NCBI GenBank assembly: GCA_900550615.1
Contig: URSX01000050.1
Coordinates: 1 to 12,733, forward strand
From: an uncultured Eubacteriales bacterium
GTDB lineage: Bacteria > Bacillota > Clostridia > Oscillospirales > Oscillospiraceae
Direction: 5' to 3'
DNA: 12,733 bases
In this document: positions 1 through 7,670 of the stretch, piece after piece
Layout of the letters: each line of letters starts with the position of its first letter
Numbering within the stretch: position 1 is the first letter of the stretch
Notes under the pieces: model-generated
Databases searched by the model: none
What the model was told of the DNA's origin: nothing
The model's input: the letters and a program-made list of their open reading frames with translations, nothing else
Made by a program: the position numbers and the translations under genes

Positions 1-1369
1 TTACGTTGATATGTCCGTCTGGCTTTTTGTGGGAAAGCAGTACTACCGTCTCCACGTGGGCCGTGCCAGGAAACAGATCCACAGCGGCGGCGCGGGTGGC
101 CTGATAGCCCCGCTGGGCCAGCAGCTTCACATCCCGGCCCAGGGTAGCCGGGTCGCAGGAGACGTACACGATCCGCTTTGGGGCCATCTCCGCCATGGCG
201 TCGATGACCTCAGGAGCCAGACCCTTCCGGGGCGGATCCACACAGATCACGTCCGGGCGTAGGCTTTCTGCCGCCAGATGGGCCGCGATGTCCCCGGCGT
301 CGCCGCAGAAAAACTCCGCATTTTTCACTCCGTTTGCCGCCGCGTTCTCCCGGGCGTTTTCCACCGCCGGGGCGACAATTTCCGCGCCGATGACCCGTTT
401 CGCCCTGTCCGCCATGGTCAGGGTGATGGTCCCGGCCCCGCAGTAGAGATCCAGCACCAGCTCCGCGCCGGTGAGGCCCGCGTACTCCACCGCCTTGCGG
501 TACAGCACCTCCGCCTGCTCCCGGTTCACCTGATAAAAAGACGGGATGGACAGACGGAAGGTGTGGCCGCACAGGGTGTCTGTCAGGGTATCCTTACCCC
601 AGAGCGTCCGGTAACGGTCGCCCAGAATCACATTGCCGCGCCGGGTGTTGACATTCAGCACCACACCTACGGCCGACCGCACCGCCTGCCGCATGGCAGA
701 AACCAGCACGTCTTCCCGGGGGAGCTTGTCGCCGTTTACCACCACGCAGATGAGAGACTGTCCCATCCGGTTGGTACGCACATACAGGTGCCGCACCAGG
801 CCGGTGCCGGTTTTCTCGTCGTACCCCGGCACATGGTGCTCTGCCATATAGCGGCGCAGAGCGCTGGCCGTCGCGTCCGCCTGGGGCTTTTGGATGAGGC
901 AGGCGCTCAGATCCGTTACCTGGTGGGTCCGGGCCCGGTAAAAGCCCACTTTCCCGTCGGCAGACACCGGGTACTGGCTCTTGTTGCGGTAGTGCAGCGG
1001 CTCCGCCGCGCCCAGGATTTCCTCCACCGTCACGCCGCTGCCGCCCAGGCGGGTCAGGGCGTCCTGCACCCGCTGGCCTTTGGCCCGCAGCTCCTCGGCG
1101 TAGTCCATATGCCGGAAGGCACAGCCACCGCACTGGCGGTAGTAGGGACAATCCGGCTCCCGGCGATGGGGAGAGACGGCTTTCCATGCCACCGCCTTGC
1201 CGAAGGCTGTGTTTTTCAGCACCTTCATCACCAGAACGTCGCACACCTCGCCCGCTATGGCATCGTGGACAAACACCACCTGGCCGCCGATGCGGGCGAT
1301 GCCCAGGCCCTCGCTGGAGTAGCCCAGGATTTCGGCAGTGTAAATTTGATTTTTCACCAGAGATGACAT
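1..1369 (-). CDS. rlmD: 23S rRNA (uracil-C5)-methyltransferase, RlmD/TrmA family (3' end cut by window)
   Basis: SAM-dependent enzyme of the TrmA/RumA family that makes 5-methyluridine in 23S rRNA (U1939 in E. coli; some Gram-positive relatives also modify U747). 456 residues are visible. An N-terminal TRAM-like region (about 1-60) precedes the 4Fe-4S ligand cysteines C74, C80, C83 (CPYYRQCGGC) and C157. The methyltransferase domain shows SFYQVN (277-282), DLYCGAGT (307-314), E330, DPPRKG (378-383), the nucleophile C405 in SCDP, and the general-base motif HVET (438-441). The ATG at 1369 has AAAGGA eight bases upstream. The frame is open at the left edge after HINV, so the C-terminus lies outside; the TTA at 1-3 is out of frame. 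Some clostridial members carry a C-terminal extension, which would fit. It lies 57 bp downstream of the beta-CASP gene on the same strand, so co-transcription is likely. The family is certain; the exact target uridine is inferred. Confidence 0.95.
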   Translation of the reverse strand, partial: MSSLVKNQIYTAEILGYSSEGLGIARIGGQVVFVHDAIAGEVCDVLVMKVLKNTAFGKAVAWKAVSPHRREPDCPYYRQCGGCAFRHMDYAEELRAKGQRVQDALTRLGGSGVTVEEILGAAEPLHYRNKSQYPVSADGKVGFYRARTHQVTDLSACLIQKPQADATASALRRYMAEHHVPGYDEKTGTGLVRHLYVRTNRMGQSLICVVVNGDKLPREDVLVSAMRQAVRSAVGVVLNVNTRRGNVILGDRYRTLWGKDTLTDTLCGHTFRLSIPSFYQVNREQAEVLYRKAVEYAGLTGAELVLDLYCGAGTITLTMADRAKRVIGAEIVAPAVENARENAAANGVKNAEFFCGDAGDIAAHLAAESLRPDVICVDPPRKGLAPEVIDAMAEMAPKRIVYVSCDPATLGRDVKLLAQRGYQATRAAAVDLFPGTAHVETVVLLSHKKPDGHINV

Positions 1370-1387
1370 GGCGGTTATCCTTTCAGC

Positions 1388-1418
1388 ATGGGAGCCACGG
1401 TAATTCCGTGGCTCCCAT
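1388..1418 (-). other. 13-bp perfect inverted repeat (stem-loop) between the beta-CASP gene and rlmD
   Basis: Arms at 1388-1400 and 1406-1418 (ATGGGAGCCACGG and its exact complement) with a 5-base loop. It starts 8 bp after the beta-CASP stop codon and ends 4 bp before the rlmD ribosome binding site, read on the minus strand. There is no T-tract on either strand, so a classic Rho-independent terminator is not supported. It could be a processing or mRNA-stability element, a partial terminator, or a structure that affects rlmD translation. Confidence 0.6.
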
Positions 1419-1426
1419 TAATCGTA

Positions 1427-3031
1427 TCAGAACTTGAACTTCTCCAGAATCTTCCGCAGGCTGTCGGCAAAGTCGGCCAGGGTCTTGTTGTCCCGGCCCT
1501 GGCTGCGGCGGATAAGGGCCGCCAGCGCGTCGCCCAGCTCCACCAGCCGCTTGTAGGCAGAGGAGATACGGGGCGCACCCTCGAAGGCCTTCTTCTTGGG
1601 CTCGGGCAGGTAGCCCTGCTCCAGGATGCGGTTCTCCAGCAGGTCATAGACCTCGGTATACTGGGGTGCGTGGGCGGCAAAGCCACGGGCCGCAATGTCG
1701 GCGGCAAAGGCGGGAGCCACCTCCCGGTCGCCATGGACCACGAACACCTGGGTGGGCTTGGCGGGGGCGAACTGGTCGATCCAGTTCAGCAGATGATCCC
1801 GGTCGGCGTGGGAGCTGAGGCCCTGGAAATTCACGATCTTGGCCCGGACGGCGATCTCCTCGCCAAACAGCTTCACGCTCTGGGCCCCCTCCAGCAGGTG
1901 ACGGCCCAGGGTGCCCGGGGACTGGAAGCCCACGAACACCACAGCGCTCTCCGGGCGCCACAGATTGTGCTTCAGGTGGTGGCGGATGCGGCCCGCGTCA
2001 CACATGCCCGAGGCGGAGATGATGACCTTGGGCGAGGGATCCAGATTCAGGTTCTTGGACTCGTCCACTGTCTCCGTCAGGTGCAGGCCGGGGAAGTTGA
2101 ACATATGGGTGCCGTCCTGCACCAGGGCCAGAGCCTCCTCGTCCAGATAGCCTCGCAGGTCTCCGCAGAAAATAGTGGTGGCGGCCTTGGACAGGGGGCT
2201 ATCCACATACACGTTGAAATTGGGTACGGACTTCACCAGGTTCTGATCCTTGATCTGCCGGATGAAGTACAGCAGCTCCTGAGTACGGCCCACGGCAAAG
2301 GAGGGAATGACCACATTGCCGCCCTTGCCCAGGGTCTCGTCGATGATCTGGGCCAGCTCATCGGTATAGCTCCACACCTCCGTGTGGTTGCGGTTGCCAT
2401 AGGTGCTCTCCATAACCACAAAGTCCGCCTGATGGAAGAACTGGGGGTCCCGGATGATGGGCTGGTCCACGTTGCCGATGTCACCGGAGAAGACGATGGA
2501 GCGGGTTTCGCCGTTTTCCGTAACGGTCAGCTTCATGCTGGCCGAGCCCAGCAGATGGCCCGCATCGATGCACTCCACCTGCACGCCCTCACACAGGTCT
2601 ACCTTCTGGCCATACTCGCAGGTGGTGACAAACTCCTTCACCCGCAGGGCGTCCTCCACGGTGTACAGCGGCTCCACCACCGGCCGACCGGCCCGGAGAT
2701 TCTTGCGGTTCTGGTACTCGGCGTCCGACTCCTGAATATGGGCCGAGTCCTGGAGCATGATGTCCATCAGCTGGGCGGTGAGCCGGGTGGTGAGAATACG
2801 GCCCCCAAACCCCTGCTTCACCAGCATGGGAATGCGTCCGGTATGGTCGATATGTGCGTGGGTCACCAGAACATAGTCAATATCACCCGCGTGGAAGGGC
2901 AGACTGGCATTATCTACCTCGTCCCGCCCCTGCTGCAGGCCGCAGTCCACGAGGATCTTTTTGCCGTTTACTTCCAGGCAGTGGCAGCTGCCGGTGACGC
3001 ACTGGTCAGCGCCGAAAAAGCTTAATTTCAT
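1427..3031 (-). CDS. beta-CASP metallo-beta-lactamase-fold RNase/hydrolase
   Basis: 534-residue cytoplasmic zinc-dependent nuclease of the beta-CASP group (related to Thermus TTHA0252 and CPSF73-type proteins), likely acting on RNA. The metallo-beta-lactamase motifs are all present: D29 (ILVDCG), HAHIDH at 58-63, H159 in DAGHLLGSAS, D184 in SGDIGN and H408 in SSHAD. The beta-CASP motifs are E208 in MESTYGNRNH (motif A), the GRIRHHL region with H351/H352 (motif B) and H433 in VHGD (motif C). An RMMBL-type segment covers roughly 390-440, followed by a C-terminal tail of about 65 charged residues. The start ATG at 3029-3031 is preceded by AAAGGATG. It is the first gene of a probable two-gene minus-strand operon with rlmD, and a candidate promoter lies at 3080-3108. 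RNase activity is inferred from the family; the substrate is unknown. Confidence 0.93.
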   Translation of the reverse strand: MKLSFFGADQCVTGSCHCLEVNGKKILVDCGLQQGRDEVDNASLPFHAGDIDYVLVTHAHIDHTGRIPMLVKQGFGGRILTTRLTAQLMDIMLQDSAHIQESDAEYQNRKNLRAGRPVVEPLYTVEDALRVKEFVTTCEYGQKVDLCEGVQVECIDAGHLLGSASMKLTVTENGETRSIVFSGDIGNVDQPIIRDPQFFHQADFVVMESTYGNRNHTEVWSYTDELAQIIDETLGKGGNVVIPSFAVGRTQELLYFIRQIKDQNLVKSVPNFNVYVDSPLSKAATTIFCGDLRGYLDEEALALVQDGTHMFNFPGLHLTETVDESKNLNLDPSPKVIISASGMCDAGRIRHHLKHNLWRPESAVVFVGFQSPGTLGRHLLEGAQSVKLFGEEIAVRAKIVNFQGLSSHADRDHLLNWIDQFAPAKPTQVFVVHGDREVAPAFAADIAARGFAAHAPQYTEVYDLLENRILEQGYLPEPKKKAFEGAPRISSAYKRLVELGDALAALIRRSQGRDNKTLADFADSLRKILEKFKF

Positions 3032-3079
3032 AGCGGATCATCCTTTCTTGCGTCTGAGAGGGAAATCTTCTTCCTATGC

Positions 3080-3108
3080 AGTATACCATTTTATGGAGAA
3101 AAGGGCAA
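3080..3108 (-). promoter_or_regulatory. Sigma-A-type promoter for the beta-CASP gene
   Basis: Read on the minus strand: -35 TTGCCC (3108-3103), 17-bp spacer, -10 TATACT (3085-3080). Transcription would begin near 3074, giving a leader of about 43 bases. The -35 is only 6 bp from the -35 of the divergent promoter on the plus strand. Confidence 0.55.
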
Positions 3109-3114
3109 CAGGAA

Positions 3115-3143
3115 TTGCATTTTCTTCCGCACGCGGCTATAAT
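3115..3143 (+). promoter_or_regulatory. Sigma-A-type promoter for the DapF-fold racemase gene
   Basis: -35 TTGCAT (3115-3120), 17-bp spacer, perfect -10 TATAAT (3138-3143). The predicted start near 3150 leaves a leader of about 20 bases that carries the AGGAGG ribosome binding site at 3157-3162. Confidence 0.7.
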
Positions 3144-3170
3144 AGAGAAAAAACGCAGGAGGCTGCCAAG

Positions 3171-3977
3171 ATGGAGCTGCGCTACACGGTCATCGACCCC
3201 ACAAAAAACATCACACTTCTGGTCACCTCTCCGGTGCCCCGGGACGTGCAGCCCCGGGTAGCGGCAGAGCTGCTGCGGCGAGAAAAGGACGCGGAGCAGG
3301 TGGGCTTTGCCGAGGGACTGGCCGCCGGGAAGCCGAGGCTTCAGATGATGGGCGGCGAGTTCTGCGGCAACGCTACCATGTCCATGGCGGCCTGGCTGCA
3401 CCGGGATCTGCCCGTAGGAGAAGAGTGCGCCCTGACGCTGCCGGTCTCCGGAGCTCCGGAGCCGGTAGCCTGTCAGATCACCCATATTGACGGCTGCTTC
3501 ATCGGCACGGTAGCCATGCCCCTGCCGGAGCGGATCGAGTCCCTTTCGCTCCCGGTGTACGGGGCGATGCAGAGCCTGCCGGTGGTGTTCCTGCCAGGCA
3601 TCTGCCATGTCATCGTCCCGGCGGATATGATAGGGCGGGATCGGGCGGAGGAGACTCTGCGCGGCTGGAGTGCCCTGCTCCCCGTAGAGGCCATGGGTCT
3701 CCTGCTGCTGGAGGAGGATCAGGCCGCCTTCACGCCCCTGGTGTATGTGAAGCCCACAGACTCCTGCGTGTGGGAGCGGGGCTGCGGCAGCGGCTCAGCC
3801 TCCATCGGCGCGTGGCTGACGGCGGTGCGGGGGGCGGATCAGTGCGTGTCCCTGCGCCAGCCCGGCGGTGTCATCCAGGTGGTCACCCGGGTGGGTGAGG
3901 ATGGCCGGTTGACCTCCCTCACCATCACCGGCACGGTGCATCTGGGTGAGACCAAGCGCGCCCAAATCCTCCTGTAA
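3171..3977 (+). CDS. DapF-fold amino-acid racemase/epimerase, CntK (histidine racemase)-like
   Basis: 268-residue PLP-independent racemase of the diaminopimelate epimerase fold. The two catalytic cysteines of the two-base mechanism are present: C65 in GGEFCGNATMS and C205 in WERGCGSGSAS. N13 near the N-terminus (PTKNITLLV) matches the substrate-binding Asn of DapF. From memory, the order QVGF ... GGEFCGNATM ... LPVSG ... WERGCGSGSASIG ... RQPGG follows staphylococcal CntK, the histidine racemase of staphylopine synthesis, more closely than canonical DapF, which has shorter substrate loops and a YERGxGET-type motif. ATG 3171 is chosen because AGGAGG ends 8 bases upstream and a strong promoter lies just before it; the frame is open further 5' but crosses the promoter. 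No cntL-, cntM- or opine-transport-like gene is adjacent. The fold is certain, amino-acid racemase activity is probable, and the substrate (histidine or other) is open. Confidence 0.8.
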   Translation: MELRYTVIDPTKNITLLVTSPVPRDVQPRVAAELLRREKDAEQVGFAEGLAAGKPRLQMMGGEFCGNATMSMAAWLHRDLPVGEECALTLPVSGAPEPVACQITHIDGCFIGTVAMPLPERIESLSLPVYGAMQSLPVVFLPGICHVIVPADMIGRDRAEETLRGWSALLPVEAMGLLLLEEDQAAFTPLVYVKPTDSCVWERGCGSGSASIGAWLTAVRGADQCVSLRQPGGVIQVVTRVGEDGRLTSLTITGTVHLGETKRAQILL

Positions 3978-4151
3978 GCGCCTGAATAAGCCCGAAATAC
4001 CGGGCATCGCAACGATCTCTGTCGGAGTGAGGCAACTGCTCCGGTCAGAAAAGAATTGACTTCCTGCATATAAAATGGTATGGTAAAATAACCTGAAAAT
4101 GACGGTTTGTCCCCTTTATACAGGAAAAACAGAAAGAGAGCACGCTTTCTT
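3978..4151 (+). other. Intergenic region with two small hairpins and a promoter
   Basis: This 174-bp stretch has no convincing gene. It holds a short stem-loop (GCCCG at 3990-3994 with CGGGC at 4001-4005) and an imperfect one (CGGAG at 4023-4027 with CTCCG at 4039-4043, extended by CTG/CAG at 4019-4021 and 4046-4048). Neither is followed by a T-tract, so they are weak terminator candidates for the racemase gene. The promoter for the next gene follows immediately. Confidence 0.4.
4056..4089 (+). promoter_or_regulatory. Promoter for the O-antigen-ligase family gene
   Basis: -35 TTGACT (4056-4061) lies 17 bp before a modest -10, TATGGT (4079-4084). An overlapping alternative is an extended -10, TGGTAAAAT (4081-4089), without a well-spaced -35. 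Either would start transcription about 55-65 bp before the ATG at 4152. Confidence 0.5.
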
Positions 4152-5525
4152 ATGCCAAACTCTGCTGCCGGTTCCCTTATGAGCCGGATCACTCTGAAAA
4201 CTGAAGACTTCTGGAACAGCCGGCTTTACTTCCCTGTGATGCTGGCTGTTACAGCCATATCCATGCTGACGGGCAACGTGGTGCCGTCTACGGTGCTGCT
4301 GGCCGCCCTGTGCGGCTGGCTGCTGGTGTTCTGCCGGGATATTCTGGCGGCGGCAACGCCTTTTCTGATGATATTCCTGCTGTCCACCCTGCACTATTCC
4401 TCCCTATCCGTGTTTCTGCCCTGCGCCCCGCTGGCGGTTTTACCCCTGGGCGGTCTGCTGGTGCATCTGCTGCGGTGGAGAGCCCCCATCGTGTTGGGGC
4501 GCAGCGCCCTGCCCCTGGCCGCCGTGACCGCAGCCACGATACTGGGCGGTCTGGGGACGATCCCCTCCAAGGAATACTTTTCTCCGCTTTCTCTGTATTA
4601 TACTCTGGGCCTGGGTCTGGGGCTGCTGGTCACCTATCTGCTGCTGCGATCCGATCTGGAGGCGCCGCGGCCCTATGACCTGCTGCACAGGCTGATGCAG
4701 CTGCTCTACACTCTGGGTCTTGCCATGGTGCTGGCCATTGCCTGTTTCTACATGAAAAACTGGGCAGAATTTTCCCGTGACTGGACAATCCCCTGCATCC
4801 TGTTCCGAAATTATGCGGCTACCATCCTGGTATCCACCATACCGGCGGTGTTTTACATGGTGCGCCGCAGCCGCTGGCATCTGGCTGCGCTGCTGCTGTG
4901 GGCCATGGCCCTGTTTTTTTCCGGCAGCCGCACGGCTCTCCTGTTCGGCACGGTGATGCTTCTGCTGGGCATGATCTTTCTCACCTGGCAGAAGGTGCTG
5001 CCTCTGTGGGTCTTTTTCATCACCCTGGCCCTGGCCGGCACAATGGTTCTGCTGCTGGGTCCGCAGATCTATGACATCTTCTTCGGCACCCGGGGCGATC
5101 CGGATCACTTCATCAGCCCCAGCGACAGCCGCTGGACTCTTTTGGCCCGGGGCTGGAAGGATTTTGTACATCACCCCCTGTTCGGCATCGGACTGGGCAA
5201 CCAGCAGAACATCGACCTGTTCTCCGGTGTGCCGGGGAGCATGGTGTTCTACCACAACGCCGTGGTGCAGGTCATGGGCAGCATGGGCCTGGCAGGCCTG
5301 GCGGCCTACGGGCTGCTGCTGGCCAGCCGGATGCGCCTGGCCCTGCGCGGCGGCGAGGCCGGGCTGGTGGTGGGTATGTTCTATGCCGGAATGCTGCTGG
5401 TGTCCATGACAAATCCGGGGCTGTTCTGCCCCCTGCCCAACGCACTGCTGACGGTTCTGTGCTTCGCCGTGCTGGAAAAATACACCGATGACAGTGCCCA
5501 GCCTCTGGCAAAGTCCGTGGGCTGA
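4152..5525 (+). CDS. O-antigen ligase / Wzy-type polymerase family membrane protein
   Basis: 457-residue polytopic membrane protein of the Wzy_C superfamily, which polymerises or transfers undecaprenyl-linked glycans on the outer face of the membrane. Many Leu-rich transmembrane segments run through the whole length. The family-typical region follows FSGSRTALL: a large extracytoplasmic loop with SDSRWTLLARGW, HPLFGIGLGN and FYHNAVVQVMGSMG, then further membrane helices. ATG 4152 is preferred, with a purine-rich AGAGAG about 11 bases upstream. An in-frame TTG at 4107 lacks a good ribosome binding site, and ATG 4179 has none. No glycosyltransferase, flippase or chain-length gene is beside it, so it looks like a stand-alone unit with its own promoter and terminator. 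In a Gram-positive-lineage host the product is more likely a capsule, teichuronic or other cell-surface polymer than LPS. The family call is firm; the polymer is unknown. Confidence 0.85.
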   Translation: MPNSAAGSLMSRITLKTEDFWNSRLYFPVMLAVTAISMLTGNVVPSTVLLAALCGWLLVFCRDILAAATPFLMIFLLSTLHYSSLSVFLPCAPLAVLPLGGLLVHLLRWRAPIVLGRSALPLAAVTAATILGGLGTIPSKEYFSPLSLYYTLGLGLGLLVTYLLLRSDLEAPRPYDLLHRLMQLLYTLGLAMVLAIACFYMKNWAEFSRDWTIPCILFRNYAATILVSTIPAVFYMVRRSRWHLAALLLWAMALFFSGSRTALLFGTVMLLLGMIFLTWQKVLPLWVFFITLALAGTMVLLLGPQIYDIFFGTRGDPDHFISPSDSRWTLLARGWKDFVHHPLFGIGLGNQQNIDLFSGVPGSMVFYHNAVVQVMGSMGLAGLAAYGLLLASRMRLALRGGEAGLVVGMFYAGMLLVSMTNPGLFCPLPNALLTVLCFAVLEKYTDDSAQPLAKSVG

Positions 5526-5532
5526 ACCTACC

Positions 5533-5561
5533 AAAAAGCATCCCGCCCAGGGATGCTTTTT
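5533..5561 (+). terminator. Rho-independent terminator after the Wzy-like gene
   Basis: 12-bp perfect stem (AAAAAGCATCCC at 5533-5544 with its complement at 5550-5561) and a 5-base loop, ending in five T and mirrored by five A, so it may work in both directions. It begins 8 bp after the TGA at 5525. The next gene's ribosome binding site follows only 15 bp later with no clear promoter between, so the downstream operon may rely on read-through or on a promoter inside the upstream gene. Confidence 0.9.
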
Positions 5562-5591
5562 AACCGTTATACATGTAAAGGAGTCTTCCAA

Positions 5592-6473
5592 ATGAACCAT
5601 CTCTCCCCCCGGGTCAAGGGGATCGTGTGTATCATCATTGCTGCCTTCGGCTTTTCCATGATGACGGTGTTCGTCCGCCTGGTCGGGGATATTCCCACCG
5701 CCGAAAAGGCGTTTTTCCGCAATTTTGCGGCCCTGCTTCTGGTAAGTGTACTGCTGGCCGTGAAGCGGATCCCCCTAAAGCCTGAAAAGGGCAGTTGGTC
5801 ATACCTTGCCGGCCGGTCCGTTTTCGGTACCATCGGCCTGCTGCTGAATTTCTATGCTGTGGACCATCTGGTGCTGGCGGATGCCAACATGCTCAATAAG
5901 CTCTCTCCCTTTTTCGCCATTATTTTCTCCGTGTTCCTGCTGAAGGAGCGGCCCACCGCCGTGCAGATCGCCGGCGTGCTCACGGCGCTGCTGGGCAGCG
6001 TGCTGATTATCAAGCCCGGCTTTGACGGGGCTCCGTTTCTGCCGTCCCTGGCGGGCTTTGTGAGCGGCGCGGCGGCGGGCCTTGCCTACACCTTTGTGCG
6101 CAAGCTGGGCGCCCGGGGTGAAAACAGCCTGCGCATCGTGTTTTATTTTTCGCTGTTTTCCTCCGCGATGACGCTCCCATTTTTCCTTCTGAGCCCCGTG
6201 CGGCTTACCGGCCACCAGCTGCTGATGCTTCTCCTGTGCGCCTGCAGTGCCTGCATTGGGCAGTTCGGCATCACCTGTGCCTACATGTGCGCCCCAGCCA
6301 AGGAGATCAGCGTCTATGACTACACACAGATCCTCTTTGCCGCCCTTTTGGGCTACATTTTCTTCCAGCAGATCCCGGACGGCTGGAGCGTGATGGGGTA
6401 CATCCTCATCTGCGGCGCCGGGATCGGCATGTTCCTGTATAATCGCCACAGAGACCGCAGGGCCGTCCAGTGA
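5592..6473 (+). CDS. DMT-superfamily (EamA) permease
   Basis: 293-residue inner-membrane transporter of the drug/metabolite superfamily. About ten hydrophobic helices form two EamA repeats. The first includes the FRNFAALLLV and GLLLNFYAVDHL segments and ends near LGSVLIIKPG (about residue 140). The second starts around residue 155 (LAGFVSGAAAGLAYT) and ends with a short basic tail (NRHRDRRAVQ). ATG 5592 is chosen because AAAGGAG ends 8 bases upstream; an in-frame ATG at 5553 lies inside the terminator hairpin and is rejected. The gene heads a tight run with glycerate kinase, whose start is 17 bp after this stop. The cargo cannot be read from sequence; members of this family export or import amino acids, sugars or cofactors. 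Confidence 0.88.
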   Translation: MNHLSPRVKGIVCIIIAAFGFSMMTVFVRLVGDIPTAEKAFFRNFAALLLVSVLLAVKRIPLKPEKGSWSYLAGRSVFGTIGLLLNFYAVDHLVLADANMLNKLSPFFAIIFSVFLLKERPTAVQIAGVLTALLGSVLIIKPGFDGAPFLPSLAGFVSGAAAGLAYTFVRKLGARGENSLRIVFYFSLFSSAMTLPFFLLSPVRLTGHQLLMLLLCACSACIGQFGITCAYMCAPAKEISVYDYTQILFAALLGYIFFQQIPDGWSVMGYILICGAGIGMFLYNRHRDRRAVQ

Positions 6474-6490
6474 ACGGCAGGGAGGGTTCC

Positions 6491-7666
6491 ATGAGCAAGT
6501 ACATCTTGATCCCGGACTCCTTCAAGGGGTGTCTGTCCTCGGCGGATATCTGCGGCATTCTCGCCCGGGAGATCCGCCGCCTACAGCCGGAGGCTGAAAT
6601 ACACGCCATCCCTGTGGCCGACGGCGGTGAGGGCACGGTAGACGCCTTTCTCTCCGCCGTGGGTGGAGAGCGCGTCCCCGTAAGCTGCCGGGGGCCATAC
6701 GGGGCGGAGCTGACCGCTTTATACGGCCTGCTGCCGGACGGACAGACCGCCGTGGTGGAGATGGCCGCTGCTGCGGGGCTGCCCTTGGTGGGAAGAGACC
6801 GCCGGGTGGCTGCTGCCACCACCTATGGCGTGGGGCAGCTGATGGCCCACGCTCTGGAGCGCGGCGCCAAACGGATCGTCCTGGGCCTGGGCGGCAGCGC
6901 CACCAATGACGGCGGCGGCGGCGCAGCGGCAGCCCTGGGTGCGGAATTTCTGGATGCACAGGGGCACCCCTTTATCCCCGTAGGCGGAACGCTGAAAAAT
7001 ATTACCCACATCCGCACAGAGAAGATGCATCCCCTGCTGCGGCAGGCGGAGGTCATCGCCATGTGCGACATCGATAACCCTCTGTGCGGCGAAACCGGCG
7101 CGGCAGCCGTCTTCGGTCCCCAGAAGGGTGCTGACCGGGAGACGGTGCGCCTGCTGGATGACGGGCTGCGGCATCTGGCGGAGGTCATCCAAAGAGATCT
7201 GGGACTTTCCCTGATGGCCCTCCCCGGCGGCGGCGCAGCGGGGGGCTTTGGCGCGGGCAGCGCCGCCTTTTTCGGCGCGAGGCTGCAGATGGGCATCGAG
7301 ACGGTGCTGGATCTGACGGATTTTGACCGGCTGGCCGCCGGCGCTGACCTGGTCATCACCGGTGAGGGCAGGCTGGACAGCCAGAGTCTCCGGGGCAAGG
7401 TGGTCATCGGTGTGGCCCGCCGGGCCAAGTCCCTGGGCGTGCCCGTGGCGGCACTGGTGGGTGCCAGCGAGACGGACGTGGACGCCGCCTACGGCGCAGG
7501 CGTCAGCGGCATTTTCCCCATTAATCCCGCTCCTGTGGCCCTGGAGGATGCCATGGCCCGCTGCCGGAGGCATCTGGCCTTTACCGCCGGAAATGTTCTC
7601 CGCTTTTTCGCCGCCGCTCAAAAGGCAGGCCCTTGCGAAATCAATCCCACAGAAAAAAGGAGCTGA
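6491..7666 (+). CDS. Glycerate 2-kinase (GarK/GlxK family)
   Basis: 391-residue cytoplasmic enzyme of the GarK/GlxK glycerate kinase family, which phosphorylates D-glycerate with ATP to give 2-phosphoglycerate and feeds lower glycolysis. Visible signatures are DSFKG (9-13), VADGGEGT (42-49), GLGGSATNDGGGG (132-144), CDIDNPLCG (192-200), the Gly-rich PGGGAAGGFGAG (245-256) and TGEGRLDSQS (290-299). The length is close to the usual 370-390. ATG 6491 follows AGGGAGG; an in-frame GTG at 6470 overlapping the permease stop is less likely. The 3' end carries the ribosome binding site of the next gene inside its last codons, so the two are translationally close. Garden-variety glycerate pathway genes (tartronate semialdehyde reductase, glucarate dehydratase) are not in the window, so the source of glycerate is unclear. 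Confidence 0.95.
   Translation: MSKYILIPDSFKGCLSSADICGILAREIRRLQPEAEIHAIPVADGGEGTVDAFLSAVGGERVPVSCRGPYGAELTALYGLLPDGQTAVVEMAAAAGLPLVGRDRRVAAATTYGVGQLMAHALERGAKRIVLGLGGSATNDGGGGAAAALGAEFLDAQGHPFIPVGGTLKNITHIRTEKMHPLLRQAEVIAMCDIDNPLCGETGAAAVFGPQKGADRETVRLLDDGLRHLAEVIQRDLGLSLMALPGGGAAGGFGAGSAAFFGARLQMGIETVLDLTDFDRLAAGADLVITGEGRLDSQSLRGKVVIGVARRAKSLGVPVAALVGASETDVDAAYGAGVSGIFPINPAPVALEDAMARCRRHLAFTAGNVLRFFAAAQKAGPCEINPTEKRS
7653..7662 (+). promoter_or_regulatory. Ribosome binding site pointing to an ATA codon
   Basis: A strong AAAAAAGGAG sits inside the last codons of the glycerate kinase gene. Eight bases later, where ATG is expected, the sequence is ATA AAA ATT GCC (7671-7682). This site fixes the expected start of the carbon-nitrogen hydrolase and shows that its start codon is abnormal. 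Confidence 0.7.
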
Positions 7667-7670
7667 CACC

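Noticed and set aside
278..3025. Long plus-strand open frames (278-1366 and 1388-3025)
   Set aside because: They lie opposite rlmD and the beta-CASP gene, whose catalytic motifs are on the minus strand; no domain is recognisable in the plus-strand translations.
3990..4048. Two small hairpins as a terminator for the racemase gene
   Set aside because: The stems are short or imperfect and no T-tract follows either; kept only as a note on the intergenic region.
3171..5525. A staphylopine-type metallophore locus around the CntK-like gene
   Set aside because: The neighbours are a Wzy-like protein and an RNase-like protein; no nicotianamine-synthase-like, opine-dehydrogenase or transport gene is present in the window.
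5553..5591. Upstream in-frame ATG for the permease at 5553
   Set aside because: It lies in the 3' arm of the terminator hairpin, and a good AAAGGAG site points to ATG 5592.
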